Assembly (NCBI GenBank): GCA_024636395.1
Contig: JAGXHD010000174.1
Location: 1-16,545, forward strand
Direction: 5' to 3'
Length of the DNA: 16,545 nt
Source of the DNA: Sulfitobacter sp.
Lineage (GTDB): Bacteria > Pseudomonadota > Alphaproteobacteria > Rhodobacterales > Rhodobacteraceae
Shown: piece by piece, positions 1 through 9,588 of the stretch
Position numbering within the stretch: position 1 is the stretch's first letter
Layout of the letters: every line of letters begins with the position of its first letter
The notes under the pieces: model-generated
What the model was told of the DNA's origin: nothing
Database searches by the model: none
The model's input: only the letters and a program-made list of their open reading frames with translations
Position numbers and translations under genes: made by a program

Positions 1-18
1 ATCCACGCTTGCGTGATT

Positions 19-94
19 GGGGCATTAGCTCAGCTGGGAGAGCGCCTGCATGGCATGCAGGAGGTCAGCGGTTCGATCCCGCTATGCTCCACCA
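19..94 (+). tRNA. tRNA-Ala (anticodon GGC)
   Basis: This is a complete 76-nt tRNA cloverleaf with the CCA end encoded. The acceptor stem GGGGCAT pairs with ATGCTCC (one G-T pair), the D-arm is GCTC/GAGC, the anticodon stem is CCTGC/GCAGG, and the T-arm AGCGG/CCGCT encloses TTCGATC. The seven-base anticodon loop is ATGGCAT, which puts anticodon GGC at 52-54 and reads GCC/GCU alanine codons. The discriminator base is A, followed by CCA at 92-94. Only 18 bases precede it in the window, so its promoter cannot be judged. No U-rich terminator follows closely; the next structure is an inverted repeat at 131-154. Confidence 0.97.
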
Positions 95-130
95 AGCGAT
101 TCTACAACGTAAAAGCGTTAAGCCACGGCA

Positions 131-154
131 GGGTATTCGCAAGGCGAATATCCC
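131..154. repeat. Inverted repeat (possible transcript-end hairpin)
   Basis: GGGTATTCGC (131-140) faces GCGAATATCCC (144-154) across the 3-nt loop AAG. TATTCGC/GCGAATA is a perfect 7-bp stem, extended by GGG/CCC after one bulged T. It lies between the tRNA end and the glycerate kinase stop codon, two converging genes, and could mark the 3' end of either transcript. Neither strand shows a proper U-tract after it, so a classical intrinsic terminator is not supported. Confidence 0.4.
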
Positions 155-200
155 TAGAGTGGCCGGGCCTTGAAAAACAAATCAATAGCTTCGCGGACGG

Positions 201-1460
201 TCATCCCTCCACCAATAGCGCCCTAAAGTCGTTTACGTTCGTCCCCGTAGGTCCTGTAACGAAAAGCCCGTCCACTGCTTCGAACGCCCCCCAGGCGTCA
301 TGCCTACGCAGCGCATCCGCTGGATCCACTCCCGCTGCACGCATCGCAGCCGCAGTCTCCCCATCCGCGAATGCGCCCGCATTGTCCTGTGACCCGTCTA
401 TCCCGTCCGTGTCCGCTGCCAACGCCGTGATCCCCGCGATCCCATCGATGCCCCGCGCAAGGCCCAGCAGAAATGTTGTATTCCTCCCCCCGCGCCCTTC
501 GGTGTGGCGCAGGGTCACAGTCGTCTCTCCGCCCGACAGGATCACAACTGGCGCCGCAAAAGGCCGCCCCCGCGCCGCCACCTCGCGGGCAATCGCCGCG
601 TGCATCTGTCCGATGACCTCCGCCTCTCCTTCGATGGCATCGGACAGTATCACCGCAGGTACCCCCGCCGCCCGCGCTTTTGCTGCCGCTGCCTCCAACG
701 ATAGCCGCGCAGAGGCGATCACGTGCACCTCGTTGCGGGCGAAGACGGGATCATCGGGGCGCGGCGCCTCCGCCATATGGGAAAGCACAGCCTCCGGCAG
801 CACGATCCCTCGCGCCGCGATCAGCGCCCGCGCGTCTGCCAGCGTCACGAAATCCGGCACCGTAGGCCCCGAGGCCACCTGCGCCGGATCGTCCCCCGGT
901 ACGTCCGACACGATCAGGCTCACCACGCGCGCGGGGTGCGCCGCCGCCGCCAGCCGCCCGCCCTTGATCCCGCTGGCATGCTTGCGCACTGCATTCATCA
1001 CGCCGATCGGCGCGCCCGACGCCAGCAGCGCCTCGTTGAGCGCCCGCTCGTCGGCCAGCGTCAGCCCCTCCGGCGGACAGGGCAACAAAGCCGATCCCCC
1101 CCCGCAAATGAGCGCGACCACCAGATCTTCCGGCCCTAATCCGCTGACCGCCTCGAAAAGCGCCGCCGTCGCGGCCATCCCGCCCGCGTCCGGCACCGGA
1201 TGCGCCGCTTCCATTACGCGGATAGACCGCGTCGCGCAGCCGTAACCATAGCGCGTGACCACCACACCCTCCACTGGCCCGTCCCACAAGTCCTCGAACG
1301 CCGCCGCGAGTTGCGCAGCGCCCTTGCCCGCCCCCACGACAACCACGCGGCCTTGGGGCTTTGCGGGCAGGTAGGGTCGCAGCGCTGCCGTCGCATCCGC
1401 AGCAGTCACAGCCGCCTCGAAAAGCCCCGTCAGGAATGCCTGTTTCTCAAGATTGATCAT
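201..1460 (-). CDS. Glycerate 2-kinase (MOFRL family, GckA/TtuD type)
   Basis: This gene encodes a cytoplasmic 419-residue kinase of the MOFRL family, which phosphorylates D-glycerate to 2-phosphoglycerate and links the serine cycle or glyoxylate and tartrate breakdown to glycolysis. Visible features are VGAGKGA (42-48), the glycine-rich CGGGSALL (119-126), NAVRKHASGIKGGRLA (156-171), VSDVPGD (184-190), and a C-terminal MOFRL domain that contains GRGGRNTTF and ends in TGTNVNDFRALLV. Older annotations call such proteins hydroxypyruvate reductase TtuD; the kinase role is better established for the family. The ATG at 1460 is preferred because AAAGG lies 9 nt upstream. A TTG at 1484 and an ATG at 1478 are possible in-frame starts but lack a Shine-Dalgarno. 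The start overlaps the stop of a 23-codon ORF by ATGA. The gene follows dnaE2 in the same direction, so read-through from the SOS operon is possible. Confidence 0.9.
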   Translation of the reverse strand: MINLEKQAFLTGLFEAAVTAADATAALRPYLPAKPQGRVVVVGAGKGAAQLAAAFEDLWDGPVEGVVVTRYGYGCATRSIRVMEAAHPVPDAGGMAATAALFEAVSGLGPEDLVVALICGGGSALLPCPPEGLTLADERALNEALLASGAPIGVMNAVRKHASGIKGGRLAAAAHPARVVSLIVSDVPGDDPAQVASGPTVPDFVTLADARALIAARGIVLPEAVLSHMAEAPRPDDPVFARNEVHVIASARLSLEAAAAKARAAGVPAVILSDAIEGEAEVIGQMHAAIAREVAARGRPFAAPVVILSGGETTVTLRHTEGRGGRNTTFLLGLARGIDGIAGITALAADTDGIDGSQDNAGAFADGETAAAMRAAGVDPADALRRHDAWGAFEAVDGLFVTGPTGTNVNDFRALLVEG

Positions 1461-1528
1461 GCGCCACAGCCTTTCCATTGCCAAAAGCGCGCAATGACTA
1501 TGTTCGGGACGGAGAACGGGTTGTTCAT
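1457..1528 (-). CDS. Putative 23-residue leader ORF coupled to glycerate kinase
   Basis: This short ORF starts at ATG 1528, preceded by AAAGG with 7-nt spacing, and ends in a TGA that overlaps the ATG of the glycerate kinase as ATGA. The peptide begins MNNPFSVPN and ends WKGCGA, with the cluster FWQW in between. The good ribosome binding site and four-base overlap suggest translational coupling, either as a true leader peptide or as a way to deliver ribosomes to the kinase start. It has no recognised domain and is too short for homology by eye. An alternative is that the ORF is fortuitous and only the AAAGG near 1470 is used. Confidence 0.35.
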   Translation of the reverse strand: MNNPFSVPNIVIARFWQWKGCGA

Positions 1529-1574
1529 GGGGGTGCCTTTGAGAGTGTTCGCTTTATCCTAGCCCAGCATGCCG

Positions 1575-4886
<3,312 letters not shown>

Positions 4887-4970
4887 CAGGTGGCAGCCTT
4901 TACCTCAAAATAAGTCTCTAAACCCTCACAGGATGGCGGGCGGGGCGTCGCGGGACGCGCGCGTCGCACG

Positions 4971-6512
4971 TCACCCAAAAACCCCCTGCAAGAACCAGCG
5001 GGGATCCCCCCCCCGCGCATCCCCCACGATCCCCCCACGGAAAAGCCAGAAGCGCCGCCCTTCCATGACCTCGACCTTGTAATAATCCCGCAGCCGGGTG
5101 CCGCTCCGGTCGCGCCACCATTCGGGCGCGATCCGCTCCGGCCCCTCGAAACGCACCATCAAAAACGTCACCCGCCGCCACGAAAACCGCGCGGGCGGCC
5201 CCTCCGGCACCGCATAGAGCACCACAACTTCCTCAGCCGGATCGAACAGCCGCAAGGGCCGCTCCCGCGCCACCTCCACCGTACCCTCCACAGCCCCCGC
5301 AAGTACCGGCACCCGCGCCTCCACCCGTTCGGGCTTGTGGCTCTGCACCCAGGCATCCCACGTGACCCGCTGCGGCCCGAGCTTGGCGGTCAGCCGGTCC
5401 AGCAGCGCCGCCACGTCCGCACCTGCATCGTGGGTCCCGTCCAGACGGTCCTGATGCAACACCAGCGGCTCCACCCGCAGCGCTTCCAGCGTCATCAGAT
5501 CGAATCCGAATCCCGGATCAATCCCGTCGAGCTTTCCGGTCACCAGCCGCACGAAATGCAGCGCATCCCGGCTCGCACGGGCCGTCGCCACATCGCGGCT
5601 CCGCCATTCCCCGTCCACACGGTAGATCGTCACCCGCAGCAGCCGCGCGCCCTGCTCTGCCTGCGCCAGCTGCGCCGCCAGATCCTCCGCCAGCCCCTCC
5701 AGCCAGGGCACCGGATCCACCACCGGCTCCGCCATCCGCACCGGTGCGAGCCAGCGCGCACCCTCCGCAGGCGCGTCGAGCGGATCAGCAGAGCGCCCCA
5801 GCGCCCGATCCAGCAGCAGCAGCGGATTGGCCGCCTCTACGGTCCCCGCAAAGCGCCGCATCAGCCCCACACGAGGCACATCAGCCAGTGCGCCTACCGT
5901 GCGCAACCCCAGCCGCTCTAGCAGGCGCAGCGTATCATGCGGTAAACGCAGCGCTGCCACCGGCAGGGGCGCCAGCACCTCCGCCACATCATCAGCGCCG
6001 CAAATCACCCCCTGCGCCCCGAACCGCGCCAACATCTGCGCCGCCCCGCGCGTGGGCCCCAGCGCCAGCCGCGCTCGCAGCCCCTGCATGGCAAAGCGCG
6101 CGTGCATGTCGCGCAACATCTGCGCCTCGCCGCCAAACAGATGCGCTGCGCCGCGCACATCCATCAAGATCCCGTCGTGCTCCGCCACCGTCCAGGGGCA
6201 CCACCGCCGCGCCCAAAGCGCCACCCGCCCGAGCAGCGCCTGATCCCCCTCTATATCCGCCTGCTCAACATGCAGATCGGGATGGATCGCCTGTACATCG
6301 ACCACCCGCGCACCGCAGGCGATCCCCCTTGCCACACCCGCCGCACTCACCGCATGTACCACCGGCCCGTGCGTACCTTGCGTGGCCAGCACCACGGGCA
6401 CCGCCTCATCCGGCAGCGTGCGCTGCGCGGCCGTGATCCTCCTCCAACGGTCCATCGCCAGATCGGGGAAGAAAGCGGAGACGATTCTCGCCCCCGTTCT
6501 TTCCAACGTCAT
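4971..6512 (-). CDS. imuB: ImuB, Y-family polymerase-like mutagenesis protein
   Basis: This gene encodes a 513-residue Y-family polymerase homologue that acts as the hub of the ImuA-ImuB-DnaE2 mutasome. The N-terminus RIVSAFFPDLAMDRWRR occupies the place of the DinB catalytic DxDxFF motif but lacks its metal-binding acids. The expected SxDE motif is replaced by AEHDGILMDVRG, as in other non-catalytic ImuB proteins. RPLRLF at 418-423 resembles a sliding-clamp binding motif. The C-terminus (WWRD...RDYYKVEVMEGRRFWLFR) is the segment typical of ImuB. The start at ATG 6512 is chosen because GGGAGG lies 6 nt upstream and the conserved protein begins just after it; the open frame extends further upstream to 6581 without a ribosome site. 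It overlaps imuA by 107 bp and precedes dnaE2 by 84 nt. Confidence 0.94.
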   Translation of the reverse strand: MTLERTGARIVSAFFPDLAMDRWRRITAAQRTLPDEAVPVVLATQGTHGPVVHAVSAAGVARGIACGARVVDVQAIHPDLHVEQADIEGDQALLGRVALWARRWCPWTVAEHDGILMDVRGAAHLFGGEAQMLRDMHARFAMQGLRARLALGPTRGAAQMLARFGAQGVICGADDVAEVLAPLPVAALRLPHDTLRLLERLGLRTVGALADVPRVGLMRRFAGTVEAANPLLLLDRALGRSADPLDAPAEGARWLAPVRMAEPVVDPVPWLEGLAEDLAAQLAQAEQGARLLRVTIYRVDGEWRSRDVATARASRDALHFVRLVTGKLDGIDPGFGFDLMTLEALRVEPLVLHQDRLDGTHDAGADVAALLDRLTAKLGPQRVTWDAWVQSHKPERVEARVPVLAGAVEGTVEVARERPLRLFDPAEEVVVLYAVPEGPPARFSWRRVTFLMVRFEGPERIAPEWWRDRSGTRLRDYYKVEVMEGRRFWLFRGGIVGDARGGDPRWFLQGVFG

Positions 6513-7113
6513 GGGAAACCTCCCAGATCCCCGGACTGCGTCCGCGCGCCCGGAACAGCTCCGCCTCCCACATCGGCGCACCGGGTGCCGCAGGATTGTA
6601 GGGATGCACCTCCGAAGCCAGCGAACCGATCCGCCACCGCTCTCGCGCCGCCGACAATCCCTCGACCGTACCCGACCTGATCAGCCAGACAGGTATGCCC
6701 GAGGCCTCCGCCCGCATCGCAAGCCGCTTGGTCGCCGTGAAATCCAGCACCGGCGGCGCGCCATGCACCTCGCCCACCACGGCGGCCAACCCCGCACAGC
6801 CCGCCCCCTCCTCCATCGCCCACAGCACGTCGCGCGCGTGGCTCACCTCGACCCGCAAAAGCCGCATGCCCTTGAGCGCAGGCCCGTAGACCCGACCGTT
6901 CTCGAGCCGCGAGGCGCGGTCCTGCACCCAAAGCACCGGCGCCTTGCTGCGCGGCAGGCACGCCAGTACGAAGGCCGTCACCGCCGCATCGAAAGGCCGC
7001 GCCGACAGCGCATCCTTGAGCACCGCCTGAGAGACGTCCGGCCGCGGCACATCTACCACGCCGTGCTTGTTGTCCAGCTTCACCAACTGACCATAAGAAG
7101 AATCGCTCATCAT
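6406..7113 (-). CDS. imuA: ImuA, RecA/SulA-like mutagenesis protein
   Basis: This is a 235-residue RecA-fold protein of the ImuA family, first gene of the SOS mutagenesis cassette; in other alphaproteobacteria ImuA is needed for DnaE2/ImuB-dependent damage mutagenesis. Typical stretches are AVTAFVLACLPRSKAPVLWVQD, the basic segment GPALKGMRLLRVEVSHARDVLWAMEEG, and WLIRSGT and AELFRARGRSPGIWEVSHD near the end, the last matching the usual ImuA C-terminal strand. Two adjacent ATG codons (7113, 7110) follow GGAGGG; either fits, and the first is given. The last 107 bp are read in a second frame as the imuB N-terminus, an unusually long overlap. A LexA direct repeat and a candidate -10 lie just upstream, so damage induction is likely. 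Confidence 0.88.
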   Translation of the reverse strand: MMSDSSYGQLVKLDNKHGVVDVPRPDVSQAVLKDALSARPFDAAVTAFVLACLPRSKAPVLWVQDRASRLENGRVYGPALKGMRLLRVEVSHARDVLWAMEEGAGCAGLAAVVGEVHGAPPVLDFTATKRLAMRAEASGIPVWLIRSGTVEGLSAARERWRIGSLASEVHPYNPAAPGAPMWEAELFRARGRSPGIWEVSHDVGKNGGENRLRFLPRSGDGPLEEDHGRAAHAAG

Positions 7114-7128
7114 ACATCCCTCCAGTTT

Positions 7129-7143
7129 GTTCTTCTTTTGTTC
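7129..7143 (-). promoter_or_regulatory. LexA (SOS) operator of imuA-imuB-dnaE2
   Basis: GTTCTTCTTTTGTTC is a perfect GTTC-N7-GTTC direct repeat, the LexA recognition sequence known in Rhodobacter, Caulobacter and other alphaproteobacteria. On the transcribed strand it reads GAAC-N7-GAAC. It ends 15 bp before the imuA ATG at 7113 and overlaps the downstream edge of a candidate -10 (TATAGA). LexA bound here would block the promoter until RecA-triggered cleavage. Confidence 0.88.
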
Positions 7144-7147
7144 TATA
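7142..7147 (-). promoter_or_regulatory. Candidate -10 element of the imuA promoter
   Basis: On the minus strand the hexamer is TATAGA, two mismatches from TATAAT. It lies about 30 bp upstream of the imuA start and abuts the LexA box. No convincing -35 was found 16-18 bp further upstream, so this is a suggestion based on position. Confidence 0.4.
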
Positions 7148-7312
7148 TGGAAGTCACCATTTTCACACCCCTAATTTTCACTACACCGCTGATCTCCAGC
7201 CGATTGTCCTGCGCTGCGCGCAATGCTGCCCGCGCGAAATGCCCCGTGTACAAACGCCCCCCAAACCAGTAGGGGCAGGAAAACTTATTCTTTATCTGTT
7301 CAGGAACGCCCC

Positions 7313-9442
7313 TTGATTCAAACGATCGCAGACGCACTGGCCGACCAAGGCTACGACACGATGACACCCGTCCAGGACGCCGTCATCGCCCCCGAACTCG
7401 ACGGCGCCGACCTTCTCGTGTCCGCCCAGACCGGCTCGGGCAAAACCGTGGCCTTCGGCATGGCCATCGCCCCCACCCTGCTGGGCGACCAGACGCATTT
7501 CGGCCGCGCGGGCGCACCGCTGGCCCTCATCATCGCCCCCACCCGCGAGCTCGCGATGCAGGTAAGTCGTGAGCTGACATGGCTTTACGGCAAAGCAGGC
7601 GCAATCGTCGCCACTTGTGTGGGCGGCATGGACACCCGCACCGAGCGACGCACGCTCGACCGGGGCGCGCATATCGTCGTGGCCACGCCCGGCCGCCTGT
7701 GTGACCACATCAAACGCAACAACATCGACCTCACCGACATCCGCGCCGTGGTGCTGGACGAAGCCGACGAGATGCTCGATCTGGGCTTCCGCGAGGATCT
7801 CGAATTCATCTTGGGCGAATCTCCCGCGACACGCCGCACGCTGATGTTCTCGGCGACCGTCCCCGCCGCTATCGCAAAGCTCGCCAAAAGCTACCAGCGC
7901 GATGCGCAGCGCATCTCCGTCGTGGCAGATGGCAAGCAGCACTCCGACATCGAATACCGCGCGCTCACCGTAAATCCACGCGATACTGAAAATGCGATCC
8001 TCAACATCCTGCGCTTCTACGAGGCGAAGAACGCGATCGTCTTTTGCAACACCCGCGCCGCCGTGGCACGCTTGACCTCGCGCCTGACGAACCGCAATTT
8101 CTCCGTCGTGGCCCTCTCGGGTGAGCTCTCGCAGACCGAGCGAACGAACGCGCTCCAGTCCCTGCGTGATGGCCGCGCCCGTGTCTGCGTCGCCACCGAC
8201 GTGGCCGCCCGCGGCATCGACCTGCCCAATCTCGAACTGGTGATCCACGCCGATCTGCCCACCAACGCCGACACGCTCCTGCACCGTTCGGGCCGGACAG
8301 GCCGCGCGGGGCGCAAAGGCGTCTCCGCTCTGATCGTCCCGCCGAAAATGCGCTCCAAGGCCACGCGCCTCATGGGCTGGGCCAAGCTCGACGCGGAATG
8401 GGCGCTGCCCCCCTCCGCATCGGAAGTGAACGCCGCCGATCAGGAGCGTCTGCTCAACGATGCCGCATGGACCACCCCCGCACCCGAGGACGCGGTGGAG
8501 TTCGTGGCCGAGCTGGTCGAGCGCTATTCGCCAGAACAACTCGCCACAGCCTTCGTGAACCTGCACCGCTCCCGTGGCTCCGCGCCCGAGGAACTGTCCA
8601 ACCCCGGCGACGGCAAGGAAAATGCACCGCGCATGGAATTTGGCAAATCCGTCTGGTTCACCGTGTCCACAGGCCGCAACGATGGTGCCGAGCCGCGCAC
8701 GATCCTGCCCATGCTCTGCCGCGTCGGCGACATGACCCGCGACGACATCGGCGCCATCCGCGTGCAGCCGCGCCACTCCTACGTCGAGGTGGCCGAAGGC
8801 GCTGTGCCCAAGCTAGTCAACGCCCTTGGTCCCGACATGAAAGCCGAAGATGGCGTGACCCTGACCCGTCTCGACGGCGTGCCGGACTTCGGCCCCCGCA
8901 CTGCCCGCCCCGAAAACAAGGGGACCGGCTACAAGCCGGGAGGCAAGTTCGACCAAGACAAAGGGCCAAAACCGTCCTACCGTGATAAACCAGACTACAA
9001 TCCAGACACGCCCAAGCCTGCGCACAAGCCCAAACCACAGCGCGAGGAGGCGGCAGCGCCCGCAGCGGCGGCCAAACCCCGCGCCACGGACAAGCCCCGT
9101 GCGGCAGACAAGCCCCGCGGCGCACCGGCCAAGCCAAAGCGCGACGCGGATCGCCCGCCCAAGTCCCATAAGACCGAGCGGACGCCGATGAAAGCGGGCG
9201 AAAAGCCCAAAGCAAAGACCGCGTGGAAAGATAAACCGGCAGGCGAAAAGCCCGCAGCAAAATCGGGCGCCAAAGCCGTCTGGAAGAAGCCCGCCAAAGA
9301 AGGCGCTGCCCGCGCTGAAGCGAAGCCCGAGGGCGGCTACAACCGCGCGGCTGACGCTTCCAAGCGTTTCACACCTCCCGGTAAAGCCAAAAAGCCCTCG
9401 ACTCGCGGCGGCGATGCGCGGCCCAAAGGCCCAAAACGCTAA
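7313..9442 (+). CDS. DEAD-box ATP-dependent RNA helicase with DbpA-type RNA-binding domain
   Basis: This is a 709-residue RNA helicase (numbered from TTG 7313). The core motifs are complete: Q-motif region TPVQDAV, AQTGSGKT (38-45), PTREL, TPGRL, DEAD (149-152), SAT (180-182), VFCNTRAA, ATDVAARGID (294-303) and HRSGRTGRAG (324-333). An RRM-like domain of the DbpA/CsdA C-terminal type follows (about 443-518, with GAIRVQPRHSYVEV). The last ~180 residues are a basic, low-complexity tail rich in Lys, Pro, Ala and Arg with repeated DKPRAADKPRG-like and GEKPxAK units, probably disordered and RNA-binding. The role is likely rRNA/ribosome or RNA-decay remodelling; the substrate cannot be told. The start is uncertain: TTG 7313 has AGGA 7 nt upstream and conserved sequence begins there, whereas ATG 7223 would add 30 atypical residues and has no ribosome site. 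Confidence 0.92.
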   Translation: MIQTIADALADQGYDTMTPVQDAVIAPELDGADLLVSAQTGSGKTVAFGMAIAPTLLGDQTHFGRAGAPLALIIAPTRELAMQVSRELTWLYGKAGAIVATCVGGMDTRTERRTLDRGAHIVVATPGRLCDHIKRNNIDLTDIRAVVLDEADEMLDLGFREDLEFILGESPATRRTLMFSATVPAAIAKLAKSYQRDAQRISVVADGKQHSDIEYRALTVNPRDTENAILNILRFYEAKNAIVFCNTRAAVARLTSRLTNRNFSVVALSGELSQTERTNALQSLRDGRARVCVATDVAARGIDLPNLELVIHADLPTNADTLLHRSGRTGRAGRKGVSALIVPPKMRSKATRLMGWAKLDAEWALPPSASEVNAADQERLLNDAAWTTPAPEDAVEFVAELVERYSPEQLATAFVNLHRSRGSAPEELSNPGDGKENAPRMEFGKSVWFTVSTGRNDGAEPRTILPMLCRVGDMTRDDIGAIRVQPRHSYVEVAEGAVPKLVNALGPDMKAEDGVTLTRLDGVPDFGPRTARPENKGTGYKPGGKFDQDKGPKPSYRDKPDYNPDTPKPAHKPKPQREEAAAPAAAAKPRATDKPRAADKPRGAPAKPKRDADRPPKSHKTERTPMKAGEKPKAKTAWKDKPAGEKPAAKSGAKAVWKKPAKEGAARAEAKPEGGYNRAADASKRFTPPGKAKKPSTRGGDARPKGPKR

Positions 9443-9465
9443 GCCGCCTCAACCACCTCGAACCT

Positions 9466-9500
9466 AAAAACGGCCGGAGCATCCGCTCTGGCCATTTTTA
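9466..9500. terminator. Bidirectional hairpin terminator (helicase / tauC)
   Basis: GGCCGGAGC (9472-9480) pairs with GCTCTGGCC (9485-9493) around the loop ATCC, a 9-bp stem with one G-T pair. It is followed by ATTTTTA on the plus strand and flanked by AAAAA at 9466-9470, which gives UUUUU on the minus strand. It lies 24 bp after the helicase stop and about 90 bp beyond the convergent tauC stop, so it can end both transcripts. Confidence 0.85.
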
Positions 9501-9588
9501 TATCATTCGCATTGGATTTCCAGCGCACGGTTGCCCCGCCGAGGACTTTAGACACTCCCCCAAGAGCGTATGTTAGCCACAGGCAGGA

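Noticed and set aside
13..1245. Plus-strand open frame of 410 codons over tRNA and glycerate kinase
   Set aside because: It runs antisense to a well-supported kinase gene and through the tRNA. Its composition is Ser/Ala/Pro/Arg-rich, as expected of a high-GC shadow frame.
1502..1526. Possible second LexA box (two GTTC near the leader ORF)
   Set aside because: The GTTC copies at 1502 and 1523 are separated by 17 bases instead of 7, so they do not match the alphaproteobacterial operator.
6509..7117. Second minus-strand frame over imuA (202 codons)
   Set aside because: It shares the imuA region in another frame. Gly/Ala/Arg-rich sequence lacks ImuA features, and the 7113 frame gives the real protein.
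6382..7272. Plus-strand open frame of 296 codons opposite imuA
   Set aside because: It is antisense to ImuA and its SOS promoter. It is Arg/His/Pro-rich with no ribosome site or family match.
7292..8776. Minus-strand open frame of 494 codons opposite the helicase
   Set aside because: It lies wholly antisense to a helicase with all motifs intact. The His/Gly/Val-rich composition and lack of any recognisable domain mark it as a shadow.
9086..9125. Short tandem DNA repeats in the helicase tail as a CRISPR or satellite
   Set aside because: The repeated units are in-frame protein repeats (DKPR motifs) with no constant spacer; they belong to the coding sequence.
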